Assembly: GCA_021405315.1 (NCBI GenBank)
Contig: QWIH01000008.1
Location: forward strand, 1 to 64,000
Length of the DNA: 64,000 nt
DNA from: Leptolyngbya sp. PLA1
GTDB taxonomy: Bacteria; Planctomycetota; Phycisphaerae; Phycisphaerales; UBA1924
Reading direction: 5' to 3'
Below, in pieces: positions 43,324 to 51,358 of the stretch. A program made the translations under genes and the position numbers. The number at the start of each line of letters is the position of its first letter. The first letter of the stretch is position 1. The notes under the pieces were generated by a model. The model was not told the DNA's origin. It was given only the letters and a program-made list of their open reading frames with translations, and searched no databases.

Positions 43324-44193
43324 CTAGCGACCCGAGTAGTCGATGATTCGGGCGATCTCGCTGCGCAACTGCGAGCGGGGGACCACGCGGTCCACCAGCC
43401 CGGCATTCATCAGGAACTCAGAACGCTGGAAGCCGGCGGGCAGCTCCTGGCGGATGGTCTGTTGGATGACGCGCGGGCCGGCGAAGCCGATCAGGGCCTT
43501 GGGCTCGGCGATGATGACATCGCCCAGCATGGCGAACGAGGCCGTGACGCCCCCCGTGGTCGGGTCGGTGAGGACGCTGATGAAGAGGCCCCCGGCGTCG
43601 TCGAAACGCGCGAGCGCTCCGCACGTCTTGGCCATCTGCATGAGCGACAGCCCGGATTCCTGCATGCGGGCGCCGCCCGAGCAGGAGACGATGATGACGG
43701 GCAGCCCGGGGTCCCCGCTCGCGCGGTTCGGCGTCGCCGCCTCCACGGCCCTCGTGATCGTCTCACCCACGACCGAGCCCATCGAGCCCATCATGAAGGT
43801 CAGATCGAGGCAGCAGAGCATCGCCTCCCGGCCCTTGATGAATCCTCGGCCCGCCTTGATGGCGTCCAGTGAGCCGGACTTGATCTGCTCTGCCAACAGG
43901 CGGTCCTTGTAGGACTTGAGGTCCCGGAAGCCCAACGGGTCGCCCGGGGCCAGACCCTTGAAAAGCTCCTGGAATGACCCGGCGTCGCAGAGTTGCTCGA
44001 TGCGCTGCGCCGCCGAAATGCGATGGTGGAACTCGCACTCCGGGCACACGTGGAGATTGTCCTCCAAGTGCCTTCGGTAGACCATCTTGGAGCAGGAGGG
44101 GCACCGGAGCCACAGGCCCTCTTCGATGGTCACCTTGCGCTGCGGCCGAACATCGCTCCACGTCCGTGTGCTGGGCTTGGCTGCCTTTGCCAT
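43324..44193 (-). CDS. accD: Acetyl-CoA carboxylase carboxyltransferase subunit beta
   Basis: Transfers the carboxyl group from carboxybiotin to acetyl-CoA, the first committed step of fatty-acid synthesis. 289 residues from ATG 44193 (GAAGGAAA upstream). N-terminal zinc ribbon C31-PS-C34 ... C50-PE-C53, then the crotonase-like core with LGFRDLKSYKDRL, VVGETITRAVEAA, PVIIVSCSGGARMQESGLSLMQM, ISVLTDPTTGGVTASFAMLGD and IGFAGPRVIQQTIRQELP. Not fused to AccA. BirA for biotinylation of the partner subunit is at 4.5 kb. Confidence 0.97.
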   Translation of the reverse strand: MAKAAKPSTRTWSDVRPQRKVTIEEGLWLRCPSCSKMVYRRHLEDNLHVCPECEFHHRISAAQRIEQLCDAGSFQELFKGLAPGDPLGFRDLKSYKDRLLAEQIKSGSLDAIKAGRGFIKGREAMLCCLDLTFMMGSMGSVVGETITRAVEAATPNRASGDPGLPVIIVSCSGGARMQESGLSLMQMAKTCGALARFDDAGGLFISVLTDPTTGGVTASFAMLGDVIIAEPKALIGFAGPRVIQQTIRQELPAGFQRSEFLMNAGLVDRVVPRSQLRSEIARIIDYSGR

Positions 44194-44289
44194 GCGAGTT
44201 TCCTTCGGGCCGGTCAGGCCGGACCAGATCGGTTAATGGGAAGTGTACCAGAGGTGCATCGCCTTTGAACCCGCCATACGAACATTATC

Positions 44290-44985
44290 CTATCGGACCT
44301 GAGCCATCCCCTTGAGTGACGAGATGATCGCGGGACGCTCTGCAGAGGGGCGGCTCATCAGGGCAGACCCGGCCACCAGGACATCGAAGCCGGCTTCTCG
44401 GACAGCGCCGGCGTTGGCCGGCGAAACGCCGCCGTCGACCTGGAGCCGTTGGTCTGGCCGCAGGCGTGGCTTGATGAGCCGTGCCTTGTCGAGCGCGGTG
44501 GGGATGAATGCCTGGCCCGAGAACCCGGGGTTGACGGACATGATCAGGATGAGATCGGGGAGGTGCACAAAGGGCAGCAAGGCCTCCGCGGGCGTGGGCG
44601 GGTTGATGACGAGGCCCGCGGCGACGCCGAGCGTCCGGATCGAGGCGATGAGGGGCTCGATCTGGCCGGGCTTGACTGCCTCCAGGTGAAACGAGATGTG
44701 GTTCGCACCCGCCGAGGCAAAGGGCGAGATGAACCGGGCCGGGTCGGCCACCATCAGGTGAACGTCGAGATACGCGGCCGGGAGCGCGCGGCGCAGGCAC
44801 CGGCAGTAGTCGGGTCCGAGCGTCAGGTTCGGCACGAAATGCCCGTCCATGACGTCCAGGTGCAGCAGGTCGGCGCCCGCGGCAAGAGCATCGGAGGCGT
44901 CGTGGGCGGCGTGTGCGAAGTCGCCCGCGATCACCGAGGGGGCGATCAGCGGGCGGGCGGGGGGCACAGTCAGGAGTGAGGCCAT
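44290..44985 (-). CDS. rpe: Ribulose-phosphate 3-epimerase
   Basis: Interconverts ribulose 5-phosphate and xylulose 5-phosphate in the pentose-phosphate or Calvin pathway. 231 residues with the TIM-barrel motifs IAPSVIAGDFAH, LLHLDVMDGHFVPNLTLGP (metal-binding His/Asp), DVHLMVADP, ANHISFHLEA, ILIMSVNPGFSGQAF and LQVDGGVSPANA. The ATG at 44985 lacks a ribosome site; TACAGT lies seven bases upstream (44993-44998), so it may be leaderless. Confidence 0.96.
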   Translation of the reverse strand: MASLLTVPPARPLIAPSVIAGDFAHAAHDASDALAAGADLLHLDVMDGHFVPNLTLGPDYCRCLRRALPAAYLDVHLMVADPARFISPFASAGANHISFHLEAVKPGQIEPLIASIRTLGVAAGLVINPPTPAEALLPFVHLPDLILIMSVNPGFSGQAFIPTALDKARLIKPRLRPDQRLQVDGGVSPANAGAVREAGFDVLVAGSALMSRPSAERPAIISSLKGMAQVR

Positions 44986-45065
44986 GGCGCGGACTGTACG
45001 TCTCGGCAGCCACCGCCGGGCGAAACTAGGATGCCGGGAACGGGCGGCAGGGAACAGGAGGAGTC

Positions 45066-46378
45066 ATGGTGAGCGTCGAGAGCGTGCGGGCGAGGCTGGG
45101 CGCGGTGGGGCAAGGGCACGTGCTGCGCTTCTGGGATGAACTTGACGCGGCGGCGAGGGAGACGCTGCTGGCTCAGATCGCAAGCCTGGATCTCGAGGGT
45201 CTGCCCGGGCTGATCGGGGAGTATGTGCAAGGCAAGTCCGAACCCGGGGAACGGGGAGAGGTCGCACCGGCGCCGTACTACGGGCTCGACGGCACCTGCT
45301 GCGGGAGGCCTTGGGATCGGCGCGCCGCCGCCGCCCGGGGGGAGGCGATGATCCGGGGGGGGAAGATCGCTGCCTTCGTGGTTGCGGGCGGTCAGGGGTC
45401 AAGGCTCGGGTTCGAGGGGCCGAAGGGGTGCTTCCCCGCGGGGGCGGTGACGGGCAAGCCTCTGTTCCACGTGTTCGCCGACCATCTGCTCGGCGCCAAG
45501 GACCGGTATGGCGTGAGCGTGCCTCGCTGGAGATGAAGACGGGGCGGCTGCTTCTCTCGGGGAAGGGGGAGGTTGCGACGAACCCGGACGGGCACGGGGG
45601 GTGCGTTCGCGCGCTGCACCAGAGCGGGGCGCTGGCGGAGATGAGGCGGCGTGGCGTTGAGCAGGTCAGCTATTTCCAGGTGGACAATCCGCACGTGCGA
45701 GTACTGGATCCGGTCTTCCTCGGGCTGCACGCGGGCGCGGTGGACTCGTCCGCGGAGATGTCGAGCAAGATGGTGGTGCGCGCGGGACCGGACGAAAAGG
45801 TCGGGGTCTTCTGCCGCGTGAGCGGGAAGCTGGGCGTGGTTGAGTATTCGGACATGCCGGCGTCTCTGGCGGGGGAACGGCGGCCGGACGGGAAGCTGGC
45901 GTACAACGCGGGATCGATCGCGATCCACGTGATGAGCGTGGAGTTTCTGGGGCGGCTCGCGACGGACCCGGCGTTCTCGCTGGAGTTTCACAGGGCGGAG
46001 AAGAAGGTGCCGTACGTGGACGTGGAGAGCGGGCGGCTGGTGGCCCCGGAGAAGAACAACGCTGTGAAGCTGGAGCGGTTCGTCTTCGACGCGCTGGGGC
46101 TTTGCCGCGAGAGCATCGTGGTGGAAACGGACCGCGTGGAGGAGTTCGCGCCGATCAAGAACGCCACCGGCGTGGACAGCGTGGAGAGCAGCAAGGCGCT
46201 GCAGACCGAGCGTGCAGCGCGCTGGCTGCGGGCGAACGGGGTGGAGGTGCCGACCAAGGCAAACGGGAGCGCGGACTGCGTGCTCGAGATTTCGGCACGG
46301 ACCGCCACGTGCGCCGAGGAGTTGAGGGGGAAGACGCTGCCCCGGGTGATCGAGAGGGGCGCGAGGGTGGCTCTGTAG
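45066..46378 (+). pseudogene. UDP-sugar pyrophosphorylase (UAP1/UDPGP-like) interrupted by an internal deletion and frameshift
   Basis: Two frames together make one UDPGP-family protein. Fragment 1 (45066-45536, AGGAGG ribosome site) runs through the N-terminal helices to the nucleotide-binding loop VVAGGQGSRLGFEGPKGCFP and GKPLFHVFADHLLGAKDRYGVSVP, then ends abruptly. Fragment 2 resumes in the +2 frame with SLEMKTGRLLLSGKGEVATNPDGHGGCVRALHQSG and continues through YFQVDNPHVRVLDP, VVEYSDMP and YNAGSIAIHVMSVEFL to 46378. In intact relatives these points are separated by a further ~40-60 residues, including the PW-x-MTS..N segment. So bases are missing at about 45520-45530, and their number is not a multiple of three. 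The stop of fragment 1 overlaps an ATG of fragment 2 (ATGA at 45533-45536, GGAG upstream), so coupled translation is conceivable, but the missing active-site segment argues for loss of function or an assembly error. Confidence 0.8.
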
Positions 46379-47247
46379 TGGCGCGCGTCCCGGGCATGGA
46401 CGAGCGGTTCGGGGCGTTTCCCAGGGCTCTGGCGGAGCGGACGCGGACGGTTCGGCTGGCGGGCGTGCCGGCGCTCATCGCGCATCCGGATTGGAGGTCT
46501 CCGGCGCCGGTGATGCTCTGGATGCACGGGAGGACGGTCAGCAAGGAGCTCGATCCTGGGAGGTACCTGCGCTGGGTGCGGGCAGGAATCGCGGCCGTCG
46601 CACTGGACTTGCCGGGCCACGGCGAGAGATTCGAGGCGGCGCTTCAGAAGCCCGAGCGGACGCTGGACGTGCTGGAACGAATGCTGGGCGAGGTGGACGG
46701 CGTGACGGACGCCCTCGCGGCGAGGGAGTACGAGGGCCTGCTGGACGTGGCGCGCATGGGCATCGGAGGGATGTCCGCGGGCGGGATGGTGGCGCTGCGC
46801 CGGCTCTGCGAGGGGCACGAGTTCGTGTGCGCTGCGGTCGAAGGCACAACGGGGTGGCTCGAGGGGCTCTACCTGTCGGGCGGGCGGACTCCCTGGGGCG
46901 CGGCGCAGGAGCCCGCGCGGGTGCGGGCGCTGGATGCGATGAGCCGGTTGCAAGGCTGGAGGCCCATCCCGCTGCTCGCGCTGCACAGCCGCGCCGATGA
47001 AATAGTGCCGGTAGCGACCCAGGAGCGCTTCGTGGAGGCGTTGCGTGCGCGCTGCGTGGCACAGGGCGCGGACCCCGGGATCGTGCAGATGCGGACCTGG
47101 GAGCGCACGGGAGCGCCGTGGGAGCACGCGGGGTTTGGGATGGTGGCGAACGACGCAAAGAACGAGCAGGTGGCGTTTCTGAGGCGGTGGTTGGGAGGCG
47201 GGAAGGAGGCGCAGGATGGCGATGCACTGCCCGAAGTGCGGGAATGA
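46378..47247 (+). CDS. Alpha/beta hydrolase (dienelactone-hydrolase/acyl-peptidase-like)
   Basis: 289 residues from GTG 46378, which shares a base with the preceding TAG; ATG 46396 (MDERFGAFPRAL) is an alternative. The fold is shown by APVMLWMHGRT (oxyanion strand), LDLPGHGERFE, the nucleophile elbow GIGGMSAGGMVALRRL, LALHSRADEIVP (acid Asp) and WEHAGFGM (catalytic His). There is no signal peptide, so it is cytoplasmic. Substrate unknown. It overlaps the next gene by 32 bp and follows the disrupted pyrophosphorylase, so the three were probably one operon. Confidence 0.82.
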   Translation: MARVPGMDERFGAFPRALAERTRTVRLAGVPALIAHPDWRSPAPVMLWMHGRTVSKELDPGRYLRWVRAGIAAVALDLPGHGERFEAALQKPERTLDVLERMLGEVDGVTDALAAREYEGLLDVARMGIGGMSAGGMVALRRLCEGHEFVCAAVEGTTGWLEGLYLSGGRTPWGAAQEPARVRALDAMSRLQGWRPIPLLALHSRADEIVPVATQERFVEALRARCVAQGADPGIVQMRTWERTGAPWEHAGFGMVANDAKNEQVAFLRRWLGGGKEAQDGDALPEVRE

Positions 47248-47908
47248 GATCGCGGAAGCGGACGTGAACGTGGGGGCGAACGTCGCGTTCTGCCGCGCGT
47301 GCGATGAGGCCCTCGTGCTCTCCTCGCTGGCCACGGGTGCGCCGGTGGACTCCGAGGGAGTCCCGGTGGAGGTGTTCACGCCCCCGATGCAGGCGGTGGA
47401 CCTCGCCAACCCCCCGAAGGGGTGCGCCTACAGGGATGACGGGACCGTGGCTGAGATCACCGCGGCCTGCCGTTCGGAGACGGGCTGGTTCTTCCTCTTC
47501 TTCAGCGGGTTCTGGAACGCCATCACCTGGACGGTCGGGCTCGCCATGCTCTTCTCCGGCGACTCCACCGATCTCATCGCGGTGCTGTTCATGATCCCGT
47601 TCATGCTGATCGGGCTGCTCACAGCGGCCTTTGCCGTCGTCGGTCTCTGGGGGGCTGTGAGGGTGCGGCTGCGGCGCGAGGATGGGGAGGTCTTCCTCGG
47701 GTTCATGAACATCGGCTGGCGGAAGACCTTTCGCCCGGCGGAGGTCACGGCTGTCGCCCTCGAGGACAGCGGGACCCGCGTGAACCGAAAGGCGGTGCCT
47801 CACATCGTGCTGAAATGCCTCGGCGAGGAGGTGAAGTTCGGGACGCTGCTCAAGGAAGACAGGCGAAACTTCGTCTACGGAGCCCTGAAGCAGGTGCTCG
47901 GGCGCTAG
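47216..47908 (+). CDS. Membrane protein with N-terminal zinc ribbon
   Basis: 230 residues starting at ATG 47216. An N-terminal zinc ribbon (MHCPKCGNEI...FCRACDEA, two CxxC pairs) is followed by two hydrophobic helices (WFFLFFSGFWNAITWTVGLAMLF, ~92-114, and LIAVLFMIPFMLIGLLTAAFAVVGLWGAV, ~120-148). The C-terminal domain is soluble, beta-rich and PH-like (FRPAEVTAVALEDSGTRVNRK...IVLKCLGEEVKFGTLL). No enzyme motif. The overlap with the hydrolase gene indicates co-transcription. Function unknown. Confidence 0.78.
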   Translation: MAMHCPKCGNEIAEADVNVGANVAFCRACDEALVLSSLATGAPVDSEGVPVEVFTPPMQAVDLANPPKGCAYRDDGTVAEITAACRSETGWFFLFFSGFWNAITWTVGLAMLFSGDSTDLIAVLFMIPFMLIGLLTAAFAVVGLWGAVRVRLRREDGEVFLGFMNIGWRKTFRPAEVTAVALEDSGTRVNRKAVPHIVLKCLGEEVKFGTLLKEDRRNFVYGALKQVLGR

Positions 47909-48045
47909 CACGCTCGAAGCAGGGGAGAGTTATGGGGCGGCTCGGCCGGCGAATCGGCATTGCGGATTCCACGTTCGAGATGTAGGCTGTGGGGCAGCGG
48001 CGGACGCGGTGAGAGGGGACCACGCTGATGCCCGAGAGGACTCCG

Positions 48046-48957
48046 ATGCGAACAGCTCAGAGCGCGATCTTCTGGGGTGCGGCCGCTCTAGCCGCGAGCA
48101 ACGCGCTGGCCCAGCCGCTCCCGGACTCGCAGCACGTTGTGGATGTGAGCTCGACGGTGGGGGGGTCGTTCCGCAACTGGGGGCCCGTGCCGATGTCGGC
48201 CTCTGGCGATTGGTCCGGCGAGTACCTCGGCCTGGTGTCGTACAGCTGCCAGGCGACCGCGCAGACCTTTGGCGGGATGCGCCCCATGGCCACGGCGACG
48301 GCGGAGGCGCACGGCGCGGTCATCACCACCTCATGGCCCTTCCGGTCGCAGGCGGTCAGCGCCGTCGAGTACGAAGCCAGGCCCAGGCAGATCAACGTGC
48401 CTCCCAACGCGTTCCCGTACATCCCCGCGTATGTGTTCATCCGCGGCCATGCGACCGGGTACGCGACTTCCATCGCGCGGGTGCACTGGCAGACGACACG
48501 AGTGGACACCATCAACGGGACGCAGGGGTACGACCTGGCGGTGCCGGTGGTCTTCGACCCGGTGAACAGCCCGACGGTGAACGTGTGGCTCAGCGCCGAA
48601 GCAACGGCCTTTGAGTTCACTCCCAACCGGCCTCATTCCTCGGAGGCCGTGGCGGACCCCCTGTTTGTGTTCGATCAGGCGGCCTTTGACGCGGAGATGG
48701 GTGAGCAGACGTTCACCCTGTCGGACTATTTCGAGTTCGAGTACAGCCTGGGCATCATCGACATGCCGCCCCCGTCGTGCGATCCAGACGTGAACCAGGA
48801 CGGGAATGTGGACCAGGATGACGTGAGCTACCTCATCGACGTGATCGGCGGCGGTGACAATCCGACCGGGATCGACCCTGACTTCAACCAGGATGGGAAC
48901 ACGGATCAGGACGACGTGCTGAAGCTCATTGACGTCGTGGGCGGAGCGGGCTGCTGA
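48046..48957 (+). CDS. Exported protein with C-terminal dockerin-like calcium repeats
   Basis: 303 residues from ATG 48046 (GAGAGGA upstream); ATG 48028 would add six residues. Signal peptide MRTAQSAIFWGAAALAASNALAQ. The body is beta-rich without a recognised domain (QHVVDVSSTVGGSFRNWGPV...VEYEARPRQINVPPNAFPYIPAYVFIRGHATGYAT). The end has two dockerin-like EF repeats (DPDVNQDGNVDQDDVSYLIDVI and DPDFNQDGNTDQDDVLKLIDVV), closely matching the pair at 34.2-34.4 kb but with NQDGN instead of NGDGN. Function unknown. Confidence 0.82.
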   Translation: MRTAQSAIFWGAAALAASNALAQPLPDSQHVVDVSSTVGGSFRNWGPVPMSASGDWSGEYLGLVSYSCQATAQTFGGMRPMATATAEAHGAVITTSWPFRSQAVSAVEYEARPRQINVPPNAFPYIPAYVFIRGHATGYATSIARVHWQTTRVDTINGTQGYDLAVPVVFDPVNSPTVNVWLSAEATAFEFTPNRPHSSEAVADPLFVFDQAAFDAEMGEQTFTLSDYFEFEYSLGIIDMPPPSCDPDVNQDGNVDQDDVSYLIDVIGGGDNPTGIDPDFNQDGNTDQDDVLKLIDVVGGAGC

Positions 48958-48971
48958 ATCCGCGGCCGGCC

Positions 48972-49886
48972 TCAGGGCAGCGGGATCGCCGCGTCGTCGA
49001 ACCTCGCGATGATCGTGCGCTGGTGCTCGGCGAGCTGCAGTCGCAGCATGGCGCCCGCGCGATACGGCTCAGGAATGTAGAAGCTGATGCCGGAGGAATC
49101 GAACCCCTGCGGGGGTCGGAGCCGGGCCATCAGGCCGCTGGGGCTGGGGATGCCGGCGCGGAGTACCCGCCACTCGGCCTCGCGGGGGCGGAGGTCGAGG
49201 TGGCTTGAGTCCTCCGAGAACGCGCGGCAGATGTACGACACATCGAGCCCATCGAAGGCGGTGTGCCTCAGCGGTGTCCACGTCGGCACGGCCGGCACGT
49301 CAAGCGACACCACGCGGTCGCAGACGCTCAGTTCGATCTCGAAGGCGACGCGGATGCTCGTGGCGCCGGGCGCCGGGGCGTCGACGGCAAGTTGCAGCGT
49401 GCCCGCGTAGGAATCGACCTGGAAATAGCGCGTGAGCGGCTCGGGGCGGCCGTCGTCGAGCAGCGGGGCCACGAGGTCGCGGCCCGTGGAGTCGGTGACG
49501 CTGAGTGACCGAACCGCGTAGAGGGCGACGGCACGTGGTCTGGCGGGGGGCTCCTCGGGCCGCTCCGAGGTTGGCGGGTCCGCGATGGGCGTCTTGACCG
49601 GCGTTGGCACCTGCGGCTGGAACGCCAGGCGAGTGGTCGGGATGCGCGGCCAATCCGCGAGCGGGAGCGTCGCGCCGTTCGGGGGATCGGCGCGGGTGAC
49701 GGCGATCGCGAGCCGGGTGAGGCCGATCGGCTCCCCGGGCTTGAGCGGGCGTTGATCCGGCGGCTGCGTGCCCGGGATCGGCAGGGGTGTGTGGGTCGTG
49801 CCCGGTGGGGGGGGCTCCGCAGGCGCGCCCTCGGAAGGGTGCGGGCAGGCGATCAGGCTCAGGAGCAGAACGGCGGTGATGCTCAC
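48972..49886 (-). CDS. Putative lipoprotein with proline-rich linker
   Basis: 304 residues from GTG 49886: MSITAVLLLSLIACPHPSEG gives a signal sequence with an LIAC lipobox. A Pro/Thr-rich linker (EPPPPGTTHTPLPIPGTQPPDQ) follows. The C-terminal ~190 residues are beta-rich (YFQVDSYAGTLQLAVDAPAPGATSIRVAFEIELSVCDRVVSL...) with no known catalytic motif. The frame is open to 49952, but that part overlaps the GH57 gene. It starts 4 bp after the GH57 stop, so the two are probably co-transcribed. Confidence 0.72.
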   Translation of the reverse strand: MSITAVLLLSLIACPHPSEGAPAEPPPPGTTHTPLPIPGTQPPDQRPLKPGEPIGLTRLAIAVTRADPPNGATLPLADWPRIPTTRLAFQPQVPTPVKTPIADPPTSERPEEPPARPRAVALYAVRSLSVTDSTGRDLVAPLLDDGRPEPLTRYFQVDSYAGTLQLAVDAPAPGATSIRVAFEIELSVCDRVVSLDVPAVPTWTPLRHTAFDGLDVSYICRAFSEDSSHLDLRPREAEWRVLRAGIPSPSGLMARLRPPQGFDSSGISFYIPEPYRAGAMLRLQLAEHQRTIIARFDDAAIPLP

Positions 49887-49890
49887 GTGG

Positions 49891-51177
49891 TCAAGCCGGG
49901 GAGGTGGCCGTGGGGGCCGAGGCCAGGCGCTGACGCAGGTTGTCCAGCACATTCATGAAGTTGATGTAGGAGTCGTAGGGTGAGTCGTAGGGGTTGAAGT
50001 ACTTGTGCACGTCGCCATCGGCGAAGTACTTGGTGCACATGTAGTAGAAGTGATCGGAGGTGGTGAGCTTGCGCCAATCGGTGAGCAGGTGGGCGGCGTG
50101 GTCGCGTTCCTCGGGATCGGCCTCTCGGAGGGAGGCGGCGACCCGGTCCTTGATGGGGCGCTCGAGCTTGTAGATCTCCTCCAGGGCGTTCCACTGCATC
50201 GCATTGGCTCGCCAGGCGGAGAGGTCTCGCTCCGTGTCAGCCCAGGAGATGTAGTCGTGGACGTCGTACTCGCCCACGGGCGGGAACTGGTCGAGGGCCT
50301 GGCTCGGTGTGATGAAGTGGTTCTGGCCCGGCGCGGTGTCGAAGATCGCCTCGGGGAGCTTGGAGAGAAACTGAAAGATGCCGGTGTCGGCCCACTGATG
50401 CTCGCCGAATGTCTCGTAGTCCATGAAGAGGTTGCAGAGGTACCCGTCGCCGTTGATGTGGTGAACCCACTGGGCGAACTTCTCGGCGGAGAGGGGCCAC
50501 TCGGACCAGCCCCGGTTGGAGAACCGGAAGGCGATGTCGTCCGAGAGCCGGTAGTTCTTGCAGAGCACGCCGAATGGCTTGCCGTCGCGGCCCGTCGGCT
50601 TGCCCGGCGGCTGGTAGACCCACGAGGGCTTGCGGAATCCCAGGAGGCGGTCGACGCCCTCGCAGAGCATGCCCTTGAAGCGGCGGTTTCCGGCCTCGTC
50701 CTTCATCTGGGAGACGTGCCAGGCGAGATCGTTGTTGTAGATCAGTTCCGTGTTGCGGAAGACCTGCGGAGTCTGGTTGAACAGAGACTGGATGCGCCGG
50801 GTGTGCAGTTCGACCTGCTCGTTGAACTCCGTGCGGGAGTAGAGCGCGGATAGCGAGTGGTAGTACGTCTCGCCCACGAACTCGCAGCAGCCCGTGCGGG
50901 ACAGGTCCTGGAACAGGGAGATGACGTCGGGTGCCCACCGCTCGAGCTGGTCGAGCACCGTGCCGGTGATGGCGTAGGAAACGCGGAAGTTCCCCTTGTG
51001 ACGCCGCACCAGGTCGAGGATGAGCGAGGTCGTCGGGCGATAGCACTTGTCCGCGACCTTGCGGCAGATCTCCGCGTTCTTGGAGTCCTCGAAGTAGAAC
51101 GGGTCGTTGTCGAAGACGGAGTAGCGGCGGAGCCTGTGGGGCTGGTGGACTTGGAAGTAGAAGACAACGCTCGCCAT
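49891..51177 (-). CDS. Glycoside hydrolase family 57 (alpha-amylase/glucan-branching type)
   Basis: Acts on alpha-glucans through a retaining mechanism on a TIM-like barrel. 428 residues from ATG 51177 (MASVVFYFQVHQPHRL); the upstream 29 codons of open frame are low-complexity. GH57 conserved regions: H11-QPHR, GETYYHS (103-108), the nucleophile region FRNTE144LIYNND and the acid/base region FMD253YETFGEHQW. There is no signal peptide, so it probably works on intracellular glycogen or similar polymers. It lies 40 bp downstream of ccoS on the same strand, but a role in respiration is not implied. Confidence 0.9.
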   Translation of the reverse strand: MASVVFYFQVHQPHRLRRYSVFDNDPFYFEDSKNAEICRKVADKCYRPTTSLILDLVRRHKGNFRVSYAITGTVLDQLERWAPDVISLFQDLSRTGCCEFVGETYYHSLSALYSRTEFNEQVELHTRRIQSLFNQTPQVFRNTELIYNNDLAWHVSQMKDEAGNRRFKGMLCEGVDRLLGFRKPSWVYQPPGKPTGRDGKPFGVLCKNYRLSDDIAFRFSNRGWSEWPLSAEKFAQWVHHINGDGYLCNLFMDYETFGEHQWADTGIFQFLSKLPEAIFDTAPGQNHFITPSQALDQFPPVGEYDVHDYISWADTERDLSAWRANAMQWNALEEIYKLERPIKDRVAASLREADPEERDHAAHLLTDWRKLTTSDHFYYMCTKYFADGDVHKYFNPYDSPYDSYINFMNVLDNLRQRLASAPTATSPA

Positions 51178-51217
51178 GCGGGGAGTGTACCCGGGGGGCG
51201 GGCTCCGCGGGGCCCGC

Positions 51218-51358
51218 TCAGTCCTCGTCGTGGAGCATGCGATGCGGCGGGGTGTCCACGTCATCGAACTGCCCCTCGCGGACGGCGTAGATGAACGCCA
51301 GCACCGCGCCCAGCGCGAAGAGGAGCGCGAGCGGCACCATGATGAAGATCACGCCCAT
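51218..51358 (-). CDS. ccoS: cbb3-type cytochrome oxidase assembly protein CcoS
   Basis: 46-residue membrane protein. ATG 51358 to TGA 51218. Sequence pattern MGVIFIMVPLALLFALGAVL then AFIYAVREGQFDDVDTPPHR: one N-terminal helix and the signature F-x-W/Y-A-x2-x-G-Q-F/Y-D-D-x-x-x-P of CcoS. It overlaps the end of ccoI by ten bases and is the last gene of the cco operon. CcoS is needed to insert heme and copper cofactors in cbb3 oxidases of other bacteria. Confidence 0.9.
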   Translation of the reverse strand: MGVIFIMVPLALLFALGAVLAFIYAVREGQFDDVDTPPHRMLHDED

